Of a stretch of DNA of 64,000 nucleotides, positions 11,873 to 23,167 are shown piece by piece. The notes under the pieces are model-generated. The model did no database searches, was not told where the DNA came from, and worked only from the letters and a program-made list of their open reading frames with translations. The stretch comes from Straminergon stramineum. Its lineage: Eukaryota; Streptophyta; Bryopsida; Hypnales; Calliergonaceae. Every line of letters begins with the position of its first letter. Position 1 is the first letter of the stretch. Location of the stretch: NCBI GenBank assembly GCA_963920665.1, contig OY987263.1:27454547-27518546 (forward strand). Reading direction: 5' to 3'. A program made the position numbers and the translations under genes.

Positions 11873-12445
11873 AGTTCATTGTAATGTAAAAATGTCTTCA
11901 TTTTGAACTTTGAATTGCTCCCAAACATTCAAAACAACTTGTCTTGACATGAAAATTTTACCACAATAACTAGACCTTAAGAGGAATAAAACCTAACAAT
12001 TTTTATTGAAAACAAACATTTTATGAAAAAGTTACAAGCCTCCGAAGTTGCAGCCATTAGAATGTAATGTGGTGAACTCAAATTGAACCTATGAACTTTG
12101 AAGGGCTCTCAAAAACTCAGTACATCTTGGATTGATTTGAAAATTTTACCAGTGAAACTAGACTAATATGTGCAACTTTTACAACAAGTTTTATTGAATT
12201 CGAATATCGGATGAAAAAGTAGCAGCACTTTGAATGTGACTACCGGACAATGTGAGGAGTGAGGACACTTTTTGTCCCCTTGGGCGATGAGAGAGGCTAA
12301 GGGTGGGGAGGCGAGGAGGCCGGGAGTGATGAGAACCAACAACGGGACCCAAGAAGGGTCAACAAGGAGGCCAACCACACAAGCAGGCTTTGCCCCACTC
12401 ACAAACCCCCGTTTTGCTCGAGGGGGGGGTGATTAATGTCTCCTA
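11873..12445 (-). repeat. Right ~575-bp terminal inverted repeat
   Basis: Inverted counterpart of 4381-4956. It carries the same conserved open frame (12163-12402, minus). The tip ends ...ATTAATGTCTCCTA, followed by CCGAGGGTGG. Confidence 0.8.
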
Positions 12446-12683
12446 CCGAGGGTGGCCTAAAAGAACAAGAGATATGCGTAATTAAGATAAGTTTAGATCC
12501 ATTTGTAATACCATTTGCAAAATATTTAAAAACTAGGGGCACAACAATAGAAATTGTCCGTGTGTTTAAGAAAATATCAAAAAACACAATTTTTTACATG
12601 CACCCCTAAATTGACTAGGAAGGGATGAGTGAGGGGGTCAATTTATTCTAGCCCTCTACTTGAGATATGTTGTCAATTATGGA

Positions 12684-12942
12684 GGACACTAAATCTTCCA
12701 TTCAAAGTGGGACTAATAGGGTGAATTTATCTCAAGTGAAAATGCAAGAATTTTTTATTTGCCACATATGATAAAATTTGCCAATTTTGAGTTCCGATTT
12801 GCAATCAAAGACCCCTAATTAGCTAGGAGAGGTGAAGAACATAAAATTTACAAGGCAAAAAATAAGGGAATCTTTTCCATTTACCCCAAAGAACACAAAA
12901 TTCAACCTGTTGGTCCTACTTCGAATGGAAGATTTAGTATCC
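12684..12942. mobile_element. Small inverted-repeat element (MITE)
   Basis: About 33-bp terminal inverted repeats: GGACACTAAATCTTCCATTC at the left is mirrored by GAATGGAAGATTTAGTATCC at the right. The non-coding body is about 260 bp. No clear target duplication, so the superfamily is unknown. Confidence 0.5.
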
Positions 12943-13872
12943 TAACTCAATTTTGTTGTAGACTAAAATAGAAATAAGTTACATACCTCTGACTCGTAGA
13001 TTTCTAAGAGTATCTAACTTATTTCCACTATTAGAGCTAGAACTAGATCTTATCTCATCTTGTGACTCTTGTGAATGACACTAACCCTAATATGTTGCGG
13101 AAGACAAGTTTTGGTTGTTGGATGCCTTCAAGTAGGATTGTAGGTGAATAAATGTTTTTTCATCCAATTTATTCTGAAGAGTTGCTTGAATGCATTTTCA
13201 GAGAACAAAATTAAATATTCCCTTATTATGGTGTTTATGGACTTTTTTCAAAGAAGGAGATGCTTAATCCCCAGATTACCCTTAAATTGTAGTGTAATTT
13301 GACCATTTTTTGCACTTTACATTTGATGTGAATTTTAGCTATAAAAAGAAAAAATTTTGAATTTGAGGATCCAACTATTGAAATGAAGTATTTCAAGTTT
13401 GAATCCAATTCTAATTGAAAAATATTTTAAATTCAACATTTTGTTGCAATTTGAATTTTGGGCCTACAACCATGGGTTTTGGTTTGTTGGGTTTTGTTTG
13501 TTTTTTCAATTTTGTAATGACACTACAACTTTAGTTTACACCATGATGTTGTAAACTATAATTTTTACACCTAGTGAAAAGTGAAAAGTTCAGATTTTTT
13601 AGCATATTTTGTATTTGATATGATTTGTTAAATTTTTTCTTAGAAAATTCACAATAATTTCAATTTTTCACAGAAAAATTGGAAATTTTATCAAAGATAT
13701 GTGATTTCATCTCTGAAAAATTCATTCATATGTATTTGTAAAATGGCTACAAACAAAGTGAAGGACTATGAGGCTTGAAATCCATGGTCATGGACCTATC
13801 CTTCTAGGTAGCTAAATAGTTTAAAACTTCAAAGTTTGGCTTAACTGAAGTTGTTTGTTTTGGTCGTTACCG

Positions 13873-14577
13873 TGAGATTTCCAAAATCATGCATCCCCTA
13901 GTTGCATGTTTGGTACAATTAGAAAACCCTCTATGAGGAGGGATGCACAGACTTTGTTTCATAGTGTTCCAACTCACAAAAGAGAAGATATTATATTTTG
14001 AGTTTGTTATGATTAAAAAAAAAATTGTATTTTTAATTATATTATCACTATAGCTATGGCACAAGGCTCACTAATCCAAACATTAAATTAGGCTATTATT
14101 TTATTTTGTTTTGATTGTTATGATGGAGTCTCTCAAACCATGCTTCCTTCGGTTGCATTCTTGGTACCAAGCATTGGAAAGCCCTGAGTGAGGGAGGATA
14201 CATAGATTTTGTTTCATAGTGTTATGACACATAGCAAAAAAACATTAAATTTTGAAGTTTTTGTAAATTAAAAAGTGAGATATTACATTTATTTTTATTT
14301 TAATATACTATATCGCAACAACATAAGGCATACTAGTCCATACATTAAATTAGGCCATTAGTTTTGTTAGGTATGGTGAGATCTCCGGAAACGTGTATCC
14401 CCCAGTCTCGTTCTTGGTACAGTCAGAAAGTGCACTGCAAGGAGTGTAAGGCTTTGTTTTGTGGCATTCCTACTCATGACAAAAAAAAAGTATGGAATTT
14501 CAAAGTTTTTATGAATTATGGAGTTAAAAATTAGAAAATTATTTTTACTTTTTACAATATGACAAAAGGGAACTTTA
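13873..14577. repeat. ~252-bp tandem repeat, nearly three copies
   Basis: Units start at about 13873, 14125 and 14378 (GAGATTTCC, GAGTCTCTC, GAGATCTCC). Each unit contains a conserved CTTTGTTTCATAGTGTT-like block and the spacer CATTAAATTAGGC. Copies are diverged. The short minus-strand frames in units 1 and 3 resemble each other only through this repetition. Confidence 0.6.
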
Positions 14578-15827
14578 CAGTAGTTCGACATTATCTCCAA
14601 ACAATACACACTCCCAGATTCTGAAATTCTCTTTCAATTGCCCAGAAATCCAAACCGTCAGTCTGCTTATTCCAAAGCTTTAGCAATGGCTTGTGCCGGA
14701 CACCAGTCACCATCAGCAGAAGGACGCAGCAAAGGTGGCCTCAGAATTCCAGAAACGCCGGTGTCATCCTCCCTCCAGGCCTGCACCTAAAACGGGCTCT
14801 CAACTTTTCCAGATTCCTCTCCTCACAACCAGCAATTCCAGTTCTATATTAACTTACGACTCCTTTATTCCCAAAGTAAGATGTGCGTGGGAATGGGATT
14901 TCCTCCCACACTCCAGGCGAGAATCTCTGTCGACGTCTCTCAACGAAGAATAACGGAATCTCATCACCTGGTCTGCTTATTATATCACCAGTCAGAGCTT
15001 CTGTCTTCACAGAATCAAACGCTCGCCCACTTCCGGTCAGGCAAGTCACAACGATCGTTGGACTCAATCTCTCCATATCGGGTAAGTGTGTGTCTCGGGT
15101 GTGTCTTCTCGAACAAAAACTCTGGCATGGATTTCAAAGTAGGAACTAATTCCCATGCATGCAGCGACTCGGATTTCAGCGAAACATGGTACGCTGGGTC
15201 TCCAGCTCTTTTGATTGTTGGATAAACGGTGGTTACGAGGAATTCGACTGGAGTTTATTAGCACTTGCTGGACTGCTGAGGCCAGTACGATTGCATTCCA
15301 ATTCGTACTCGGCAGTTCGATATCCATAGTGGGCTAGTTCCCTACGCTGCTATGTCGCCTGGCGATCGTCGCTGCACTTGTGCAACCACAACTGCAACTT
15401 CAGGAATTGGTTAGAAAATTCGGGACGCAACAAGTACTCCTGCTTTCATGTCGGAAATTGCGAAGTTCGCCATCACCAATATCACCTTGAACGAGGTTGA
15501 ATCTAGGTAGTAATGCTCGCCGTCGTACTTGGAAAAGGCTGCTACATCAAGTGGCGATGTCCACCAAGTATGAACGTCTTCCACCGAGAATCAAATCAGT
15601 ATGATGTGGTAACCTTAATCTATGAGTCTAACACTTCAGACGCGGTGAACCGCAGTAGTGGTGGCACCTGTAGCACGAAAAGCCTGCCGTGCAGGAACAG
15701 GCCATCGCTGCATTCCGTCCGTTCCTTGTAGTATCCAGATTCCCAGCCTTTCGGGTTTCGCTCGCCGCCTCGGAATGGAGACCCAGCAATAGCTATGATA
15801 GGCCCGAAGAGACGCCGTGCTTGTCGA

Positions 15828-15835
15828 TATATAAA
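15828..15835 (+). promoter_or_regulatory. TATA box candidate for the purine permease gene
   Basis: TATATAAA on the plus strand, about 400 bp before the start codon. A transcript start near 15860 is expected. A possible leader intron runs from GT at 16019 to AG at 16142. This is a motif call only. Confidence 0.45.
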
Positions 15836-16227
15836 CTTGTTTGTTTGCTGATCGACCTTGTCTCAGTGGTTTCTGTTTCTGTGTCGTGGTGGTGCAGGAA
15901 ACCAGGAGTGGCCGGGGCATGGCAGTAATTAGTCGCTGAGATTGGACTCATTTCGACACTCGTCCTGTGTGAAATTCGGTGTAGCGCTAGTCGCGATTGA
16001 AGCCAGCTCCTTTCAGAGGTGAGATTTGGTTCTGTGCAACGACAGACAGCTTCGCCTTCTTTACGTCAGATTCTAATAGCTGTGCTTGCTGTTTGCAACC
16101 AAATTGGTGTATATATATATCCCATTCTCTTGGTGTGCACAGGTTCCTGGTTACCATTTCTTTGTTTGTTTCCATCTCTTCATGGTCTCACTGGGCTGTT
16201 GTGTGGCCTTGGTATATTAATACCGGT

Positions 16228-19200
16228 ATGAAGATGGAGAAACAGGGCGAAGGAGTATGGAAGGACCGCTTGATTGGGAACTACAATTGGGGGTTCCTGT
16301 GCTTGCCCACGCCGCCATGGAAGCACGACCGTCCGTTGCCGCCTTTCTTCGGGAAGGATGAGAAACTTTCTCTGCTGGTGTCGACCGTCATGGGAGCTCA
16401 GCACGCGCTCGCCATGGTGGGCGGCATCATCACCGCGCCGCTCTTGATTTCTTTGACTGGATTCCGACAGGAGTATCAAGCCTGTACGTCGACATTCCCC
16501 CCCCTCCATAGCTCCTGGCATTCTCGTCACACCGTTGGTGTTCATGAATTGTACAAGTTCCACGAAGTTTGGGCCCATTTGAGCGAATTTCGGGTGTGGT
16601 TGCAGATTTGGTGTCGGCGGCGCTCATCGTGGCTTCCATCGCGTCGTTCGTTCAGGTGACGCAGTTCAAGATTCGGGGGACGCGGCTGGTGATCGGGTCG
16701 GGGTTGTTATCTGTGATGGGAGTTTCGTTCTCTTTCGTGCCGGTCGCGCAACAAGTGATCTCCACGCTCAGTGCGTGCGCTTGCAATGGGGTGCCGTGTT
16801 CCGTGGGCTTGGGGACATGCGATGCTTGTCCCGTGGCGCTCACTGGGAAATGCTACACCGCGGAAGCAGCCTATGGGAAAGTCATTGGCACAGTAAGCAC
16901 CACCCACCTCACAGCACTCGAGGCTCTCGAATCCTTTAATTCACCGATGTCTGGAAATGTTGCTAAGTCGTGAAAAAAACGATCCCAGACGTGTTGCCTT
17001 TTTCACGCTTCTAAGCTTGCTGACTCTGTTCTCTATTTCCTAATCCAGCCACGCATGATTCCCAGCCCCAGAACTTCGTCTGAAAGTCCTCGAGCCCTTG
17101 CAGAACTTGGAAATGGCGTCGTCCATATGGCCTCCATTCTCGGAGCACTATCATGCCTCTAACATGCTGCCACCCCTCCTCAGGACTGATCCCGATTTTA
17201 CCCTGGGTTTGTTTCCAAATCTGTCCTTCACGATTGTTAGTCCCACAGTCTCATCAGAAAGTACTACGTCTGTTGTAGAGGTTGTTCGAGACTCGGCCTC
17301 TCGCATTACTGCGGTTGATTCTCGAACGAGACTTCCAATCTTGCATCCTCCTTTCAGAGGATTTAGCACTTAGGACAGAAGAATTTGGGGCGTCGAATCG
17401 CACAGGACTCAAGTAGGAAAGAAGAAACAGAATCTCTTCATTCGTGCGTAAAAATGAAAAGAAAATCTCTCACTTCAAGAGTTTCGCGCGTCACCCAACA
17501 ATCGGAACTTGAATTGCGTCGCGCGCGAGTTGTCTTCTTCCGGAACAGAAGTGTGGCAGTCGCACAATAGTTTGCTAGGGTTCTCGTTTGTGACTCTGGC
17601 CGTGTCTGAAAGCAGCACTGCCGGCGATGGTGTCCATGTGCAGATCATGGTGTGCGCGTGGTGGCAAGTGGGCATGTCGTTCGTCCCCTCGAAGGTGTTG
17701 CGCCGCGTGTTTCCGCCCGTGGTGACGGGCTCCTGCCTGGTGCTCCTCGGCACCGCCCTCATCGGCTCGGCGTTCGAAAACTGGGGCGGAGGCACTTCCT
17801 GCGGCAGCCAGGTGCTGACCGGCAGGGGCCCCTGTACAGGAAACGGCGAAGTGGTCCTCCCGTTCGGACATCGCGTCTACCTTGGCCTCGGCTTAGTGGT
17901 CTTCTTCGCCATCATCTTCGCGGAGATGTTTGGATCCCCGTTCATCCGCAACACCGAGGTCATCATCGGCCTCGCTGTGGGCATGATCGTCGCGTCCAGC
18001 ACTCACTACACGGATTGCAACGCCGAAGGCGTCTGCCAGAAACTACGGTACAGCCCAAACTCTTGCAATCCTCAGAATTGCGATGGAATCCATTTCTAGG
18101 ATCCTAATGCTTCAGTGCGACACACTGTGCTCGTGTGACAAGCCGTGTTCTACAATCCACAATAGCCATCCAAAATGCGCATGAATTTCTAGAACGTCAC
18201 GCAGAGCTTTCCTTGTCGTCACATTTCAATCCGTATCCCCCAACTAACGCTGTTGCGTGTGCACCCCCGACCCACCCCCAGATTCGTCACAGGCCAGCAA
18301 ATCTCCGAAGCCAAGTGGATCACGTTCTTGTGGGTGAAACATTTCCCATTAGGCTTCTACGCCCCCGCCGTCCTCCCGGTCATTTTCGCTTTCATGGTGA
18401 CCACGATGGAGTGCATCGGCGACATCACCGCCACCACCGAAGCCTCCCACTTAGAGCCCGTGGGTCCGAAGTTCGAGCAGCGCATCCAAGGCGCCGTCCT
18501 TGCGGACGGGCTGAACTCCTTTTTCGGCGCGCTCGGCACCATGACGCCCGTCACCACGTACGCCCAGAACAACGGCGTGCTGTCCCTCTCCCGGTGCGCT
18601 TCTCGGTACGCCGGCTACGGCTGTTGCGCGTGGCTGTTCATCTTGGGCGTCGTCGGGAAATTCGCGGCGATCATTCTCACCATTCCGAATTGTGTGCTTG
18701 GGGGGATGACGACGTTTCTGTTTACTGGTGTGGTGGTGAGTGGGATTCACGTTCTGAATCTGAGAGAGGGTCTGAACCGGAGGAATCGTTTCATTGCGAT
18801 TATGGCCATCGGGGTGGGGATGGGAGTGACGCTCGTTCCGGCGTGGGTGAACATCTCGGGGCAGGTTTCGCTGTATCCCAGGCAGGGGAATTTCTGGCCC
18901 GTGAGTGACAGCTGGTCGCCGGGATTCCGAGGTGAGTCACACGTTTATCGAATGTGAATTTTGTAGATTCTAATTCGGATATGTGTTATAGCTGAAGGTT
19001 GGTTTGAGTTTCAGGGGTGTTAGATCTTGAAACCTCGCGGAAATTCGCTTGATTGTGAGCTCTGAAAGCCGTGACATTCATCTGTGCGAGCAGCTTGGAA
19101 AGCTGCCTAGTAGAGCTTTGCACTTCCGCCTGGAAGGGGCCACTTCTTTCATGTGGAAATCATATTTTGTTCTGGGACTTCTTTGGTAGAACCGGACATC

Positions 19201-20107
19201 TTTTTCACTGGTGTTCCTGCACCTTGAGCCGTCGGAGGAGCATTGGGTTATGATCATGGATTCTAGATGTGACTGTGTAAAAGTTTTGTTTTCGTCTTGT
19301 TGGATGTCCGCATTGGCTTTCAAAGTCTCTTGGTATGCATTTTTTCGGCTCTGTGATCGATCGAAGAATTGTGGAAATGCTATGAATGTAGGGGTACTTA
19401 AATCGAGCGAGCGCATACTTCATATTGATTGTCCGTTTAGTACGAAGAACGTGTAGGGGTTTAGAAATGGGTCGCAATTAGGTGCAGTTATCTTGGTGGA
19501 CATTCGTATACTGTCTACACTGTTACGTTGATTGTTGCACTTTTATCCCGGTTTCGTACTGTGTGATACCGGTAGTCATAGTTTTCGTGACCAAAGTAAA
19601 AGAATCGCAGGGTTAGTTTCTGAGCCTTTTGTGTGACAATTTTTTAATTCGAGTTTAGAGTTCGTAATCTGTGTGTGGAGTTCAACTAATTGGTGTGAGT
19701 TTTGTTGTTTGGTGAGCAGGGTTTAGGGATTCGATTATCATTGTCATGTCAAACGGATTCTCAATTGGGGGTTTCATTGCGGTTTTCCTCAATCTCGTGT
19801 TACCTTTCGATCAGGGTGTTGCAGAAGCTGGGTAAGTAATAGTTGTGTCATTGGTAGTGTTCACCCGGATCTCTTTTTTGTCACTTTCTACAGTAATAGC
19901 AACAGAGTTCTTAGGGTATTATGTTGCGGCGGGCTAATCGTGCATGTTGCTGAGAGCAGTGAAATATTTTTTCTCTTTTAAGTCGTGGATTTTCGAGTGC
20001 AAAACATTTGACTATCTTTTGTTGATTCTTGTGGTGTGTGTGAAATCAGGGTTGATGAGACTGATGACAATATCATTGACAAGAAGAGCATGGAGGTTGA
20101 GCCATAG
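16228..20107 (+). CDS. UapA-like nucleobase (uric acid/xanthine) permease, NAT/NCS2 family
   Basis: Six exons give 588 aa: 16228-16483, 16606-16892, 17644-18047, 18282-18931, 19720-19831, 20050-20107. All introns are GT-AG and phases close; the chosen ATG is the first in frame. The protein should be a plasma-membrane H+-coupled purine importer with about 14 membrane spans. Family marks include LIGNYNWGF near the N-terminus, GAQHALAM in the first span, FVPSKVLRRVFPPVVTG, MECIGDITAT (E359, D363) and the NAT signature QNNGVLSLSR (Q411-R420), with Ser in place of the usual Thr. A cysteine-rich extracellular loop lies in exon 2. By eye it is closer to fungal UapA and green-algal purine permeases than to the usual plant NAT clade. 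Substrate is inferred from the family, not shown. A 5-kb spacer of mobile DNA lies upstream. Confidence 0.85.
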
Positions 20108-20444
20108 AGAAGTTAGACTGTAATATGTTGCAACAGAAGGAATCTGTTGCGTCAAAGTTGTAGCATAAGGTCCGTTCGAATGTGATGTTGCGACCAAAAT
20201 TTAGGTTAGGTCATCCTAAGTAACCCATGTACATTGGGTTTTGGGATTTCCAGTACAGATTTCCAGATGGTTTTTTGCAATGGCTCAGCCTAATATGTTC
20301 ATGTGTGTCAGATGAACAATCGGGCTCTTGGTTATCAACAAGCATTGTCTATTGCTCTTTCCCTTCCATGGATTGCTCCTGAATTCCACATCCTTTCTTT
20401 GTACGCTTTCATTCCGTCAACTTCGTCTTGAGCATGACTGCGGA

Positions 20445-20577
20445 CCATTTCAGATCAAATGGGAGCAAGCGTATTGTGGGCTAAATTATGTGAGAGGTGT
20501 ACATTTCAGAATTTGATTGTACACCACTAACATAATTTAGCCCATAATGGGCTCACTCCCATTTCATTTGGAATGGG
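20445..20577. repeat. Foldback hairpin, ~60-bp arms
   Basis: Left arm 20445-20503 and right arm 20518-20577 are imperfect inverses separated by a 14-nt loop. The core GGGCTAAATTATGT is in the left arm and ACATAATTTAGCCC in the right. It lies about 340 bp after the permease stop codon, so it may be in or near its 3' UTR. It resembles a Stowaway-type MITE (CTCCC-rich ends), but a small-RNA hairpin cannot be excluded. Confidence 0.7.
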
Positions 20578-22084
20578 GTAGTTTACCTTAACTTCAAGAT
20601 TTTTTTCCCATAACAATGATGTGCGGATCGTAATAGAAATGGTTAAATCTTGTTGAATACATCTCAATGAAGGGTCTAAATAGTACATTATGTTCACAAA
20701 TTTTTTTGTTATGTATCTCTATCCATTGAGTGGTTATTGTTTGTTCAAAAATGAGTTCACTAAGATTGTGTTTTAAAAAAATTGATTCAAGACACTATAT
20801 TGTAGAAGAATAAGGTAAGAATTTCTCTAGTAGATATGATTGATTTTCACATTAAAATATTTTGAAAATTTAGAATATGATTGCTTGCAAATGCTTAAGA
20901 AGATTGTTTTTAATTTTTACTCCGTACATCACTAATTCAAATGGCATGAATGAAAGTTTTTTATGGAGATGGAAACATATTTAATGAAAATTTAAATTTA
21001 TCATTTTGGTCTTGGTTTTATTTGAGTTACTTGATCTAGAAGTCTTTTGTATAGGACTTTGTTACATTTTCTACTAATTTTCAAATATTTTATAAAACAC
21101 TTTATTATTTAAAAAAATTCAATTGAATATCTATTGTTGCAATTTTAGAGATTTTAGTACTTTTTTTAGCCCCCTCCAAAATTTTTGTGTTGAAAACTGA
21201 GATTTAAGGTCATTACTAGAGTCTATTCAAGGTTATAAACTAAGAAAGGTTGCTCCCAAAATGTTGAAGTTCTTGCTTATATTTTCTTGTAAATATAAAG
21301 ATCACAGAATTTGTTTTTCTTGAAATGTCATCAATTGACCAAGAGCACATTGAGAATTTGAGGTTAGAAAAATTGTTGCATAATATAATGATTTTTTTCC
21401 CCTATTTTCTAAAATGATTAACATCAAAATATGAATTTATTAAAATAAAATGAAAATATTTTTTGAATTATCTTAAATATCATTTTAGGGATTAATATTT
21501 TAAAATCTATTATTATTATTATTAATTAAAGGACCTTGCATTAGAATTGTGATGTGCACTGAACCACATCTTGAGCTCCTTGAGATACAATAGATGACAA
21601 TGTTTTTTGTTGTTCATTACAAACACTTCAAGGACCCTTTTGTCACTTTGCCTGCCATGTGTATAGGTTGCACTACAAATACACTACATTGTTAAAGTAA
21701 AAAAACGTTGTCAAGAAGAAAAATTTAGCCTTGGGAAAACATTTAATTTCTAACTACGATCACCTAGATTTGACCCAAGATATGGGTGATTATATAATCA
21801 TGAGAAAGTATGAGTATAGCAAAATTAATGTAGTATCATTTATACATGCATACAATATTTTTTTATAAAGTACTAAGTATGTACAAATGGTTATGTATCA
21901 ATACTCATGCAAAATGTCCAATGCAAAGCGTGTCTATATATAATATGTATAAATTGTTGAAGCATATTCGTTTTCATATAAGCCATATAGAAATACCATA
22001 TATTTGTGTAAAAGTCATAAAATCATACATAATATTGTATATTTGTATAAAATTCATAAAATTCATATATAATACAATATATTT
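20578..22084. other. AT-rich spacer
   Basis: Very AT-rich sequence with homopolymer runs and a short (TTA)n tract near 21515. I see no gene, hairpin or terminal repeat. Confidence 0.5.
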
Positions 22085-22195
22085 GTATATGAGTTGTATG
22101 AGTTGTATACCAATATATGAGTTGTATGAATTGTATACCAATATATGAGTTGTATGAGTTGTATACATATATATGAGTTGTATGAGTTGTATAAT
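22085..22195 (+). repeat. 28-bp tandem repeat, four copies
   Basis: Unit ATATGAGTTGTATGAGTT plus GTATACCAAT, four near-identical copies, preceded by related but shorter TATA-rich motifs (22020-22084). The open frames here (such as 21846-22148) are a by-product of the repeat. Confidence 0.8.
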
Positions 22196-23167
22196 AAATT
22201 TTGTAAGTGTATCCAGTACTCAAATGTGTGCTACAACTTCTTCACAATGCCAATTCAAGAGTGTTGTAGCTTTTCATAAAAGCAACACATAGTCACAAAC
22301 TTCTAAAAATATTTCAAATTTTAGAGCCAAATCTCTTATTGAGTAAAGTGCTTTATTTGAAAGTCAACCTTAAAGTTGACTTTATTAGACACACAAGGGG
22401 TCTACTACATGTATTAGACATGATGTCCATTGTGTTGTTTGGGCAAACAACTATGAGATTGCCTACCTACCTTTCTAATGTAACCTTTATATAGTTGACT
22501 TTCTATAAAGGTTAAGAAAAGTTGACTTCGCCTATCTTATCTATGGTATTAGACATATGATTACCATCTTAGAAGAGGGTGGGTTGTAAGGGTTTGGATG
22601 CAGACATAAGGACTAGGTGCAAACCAAAAGGCTATGTGTGGATAAAAGAACTTGAACATCTTTTAATGTAAATAGAAACATCTTAGCAATTGTCGTAGGT
22701 TCGTTGGAACCTATAGGATCAATTTTGATAGGCTTTATAGAAATGACAAAGAGTTACAACTTCGACATGGAGATGTTATTTCCTCACCAAGTACATTAAA
22801 TAATGGTAAGTGCTTCTTTATCATGTCAATCTTTGAAAGGCTTTGGTTCCTAACATTGTTTGTGCATTCACCATATATCCTCATGTGCCTATAGATAGTT
22901 CCCCCATGCATGGGAGAATTTTTTTTTATCTATAAGTCTAACCTATTGATTATGTAGAAAAATATTTGAAGTCTTTGACAATACAATTTATTAGTTTATC
23001 CCTTAACGGTTAGAATGGACAAGTTGTATCAGTGACTTATCCAACAAGTCATTTTCTTGATTTTTCTTACACCTTGATTCCAAGTATATTTTCTTTTCAA
23101 TTCTTTGATGGAAAGATTGATTATAATAGGGGTTAATATGATGGATTTTTATTAACAATCTATTTAA

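Larger units (their letters stand above)
4381..12445. mobile_element. 8 kb element with ~575-bp terminal inverted repeats
   Basis: The two ends are long inverted repeats, 4381-4956 and 11873-12445, about 90% or more alike by eye. Outer tips read TGGGAGACGTTAATCA and, inverted, TAGGAGACATTAATCA, followed by a C-run and TTCGAGC/CTCGAGC. The string CCGAGGGTGG stands directly outside both ends (4374-4383, 12446-12455), consistent with a 7-10 bp target duplication. Long TIRs with a duplication of that size suggest a Mutator-like or foldback element. No MULE transposase is visible. The interior is mostly the nested piggyBac-like element at 5198-11759. Without that, the outer element would be about 1.5 kb, almost all of it TIR. 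A TTAA lies inside both tips, but the repeat continues outward past it. Confidence 0.7.

Noticed and set aside
14693..15331. Overlapping frames (86-114 codons) before the permease gene
   Set aside because: No recognisable domain, no splice-consistent joining; the region more probably belongs to the upstream flank.
17652..18908. Long plus-strand frames of 151 and 257 codons
   Set aside because: They are out-of-frame shadows of GC-rich permease exons 3 and 4; the frames I used match the family and splice correctly.
22085..22195. Short regular repeats considered as a CRISPR array
   Set aside because: Units are contiguous tandem copies without unique spacers, and the setting is eukaryotic.
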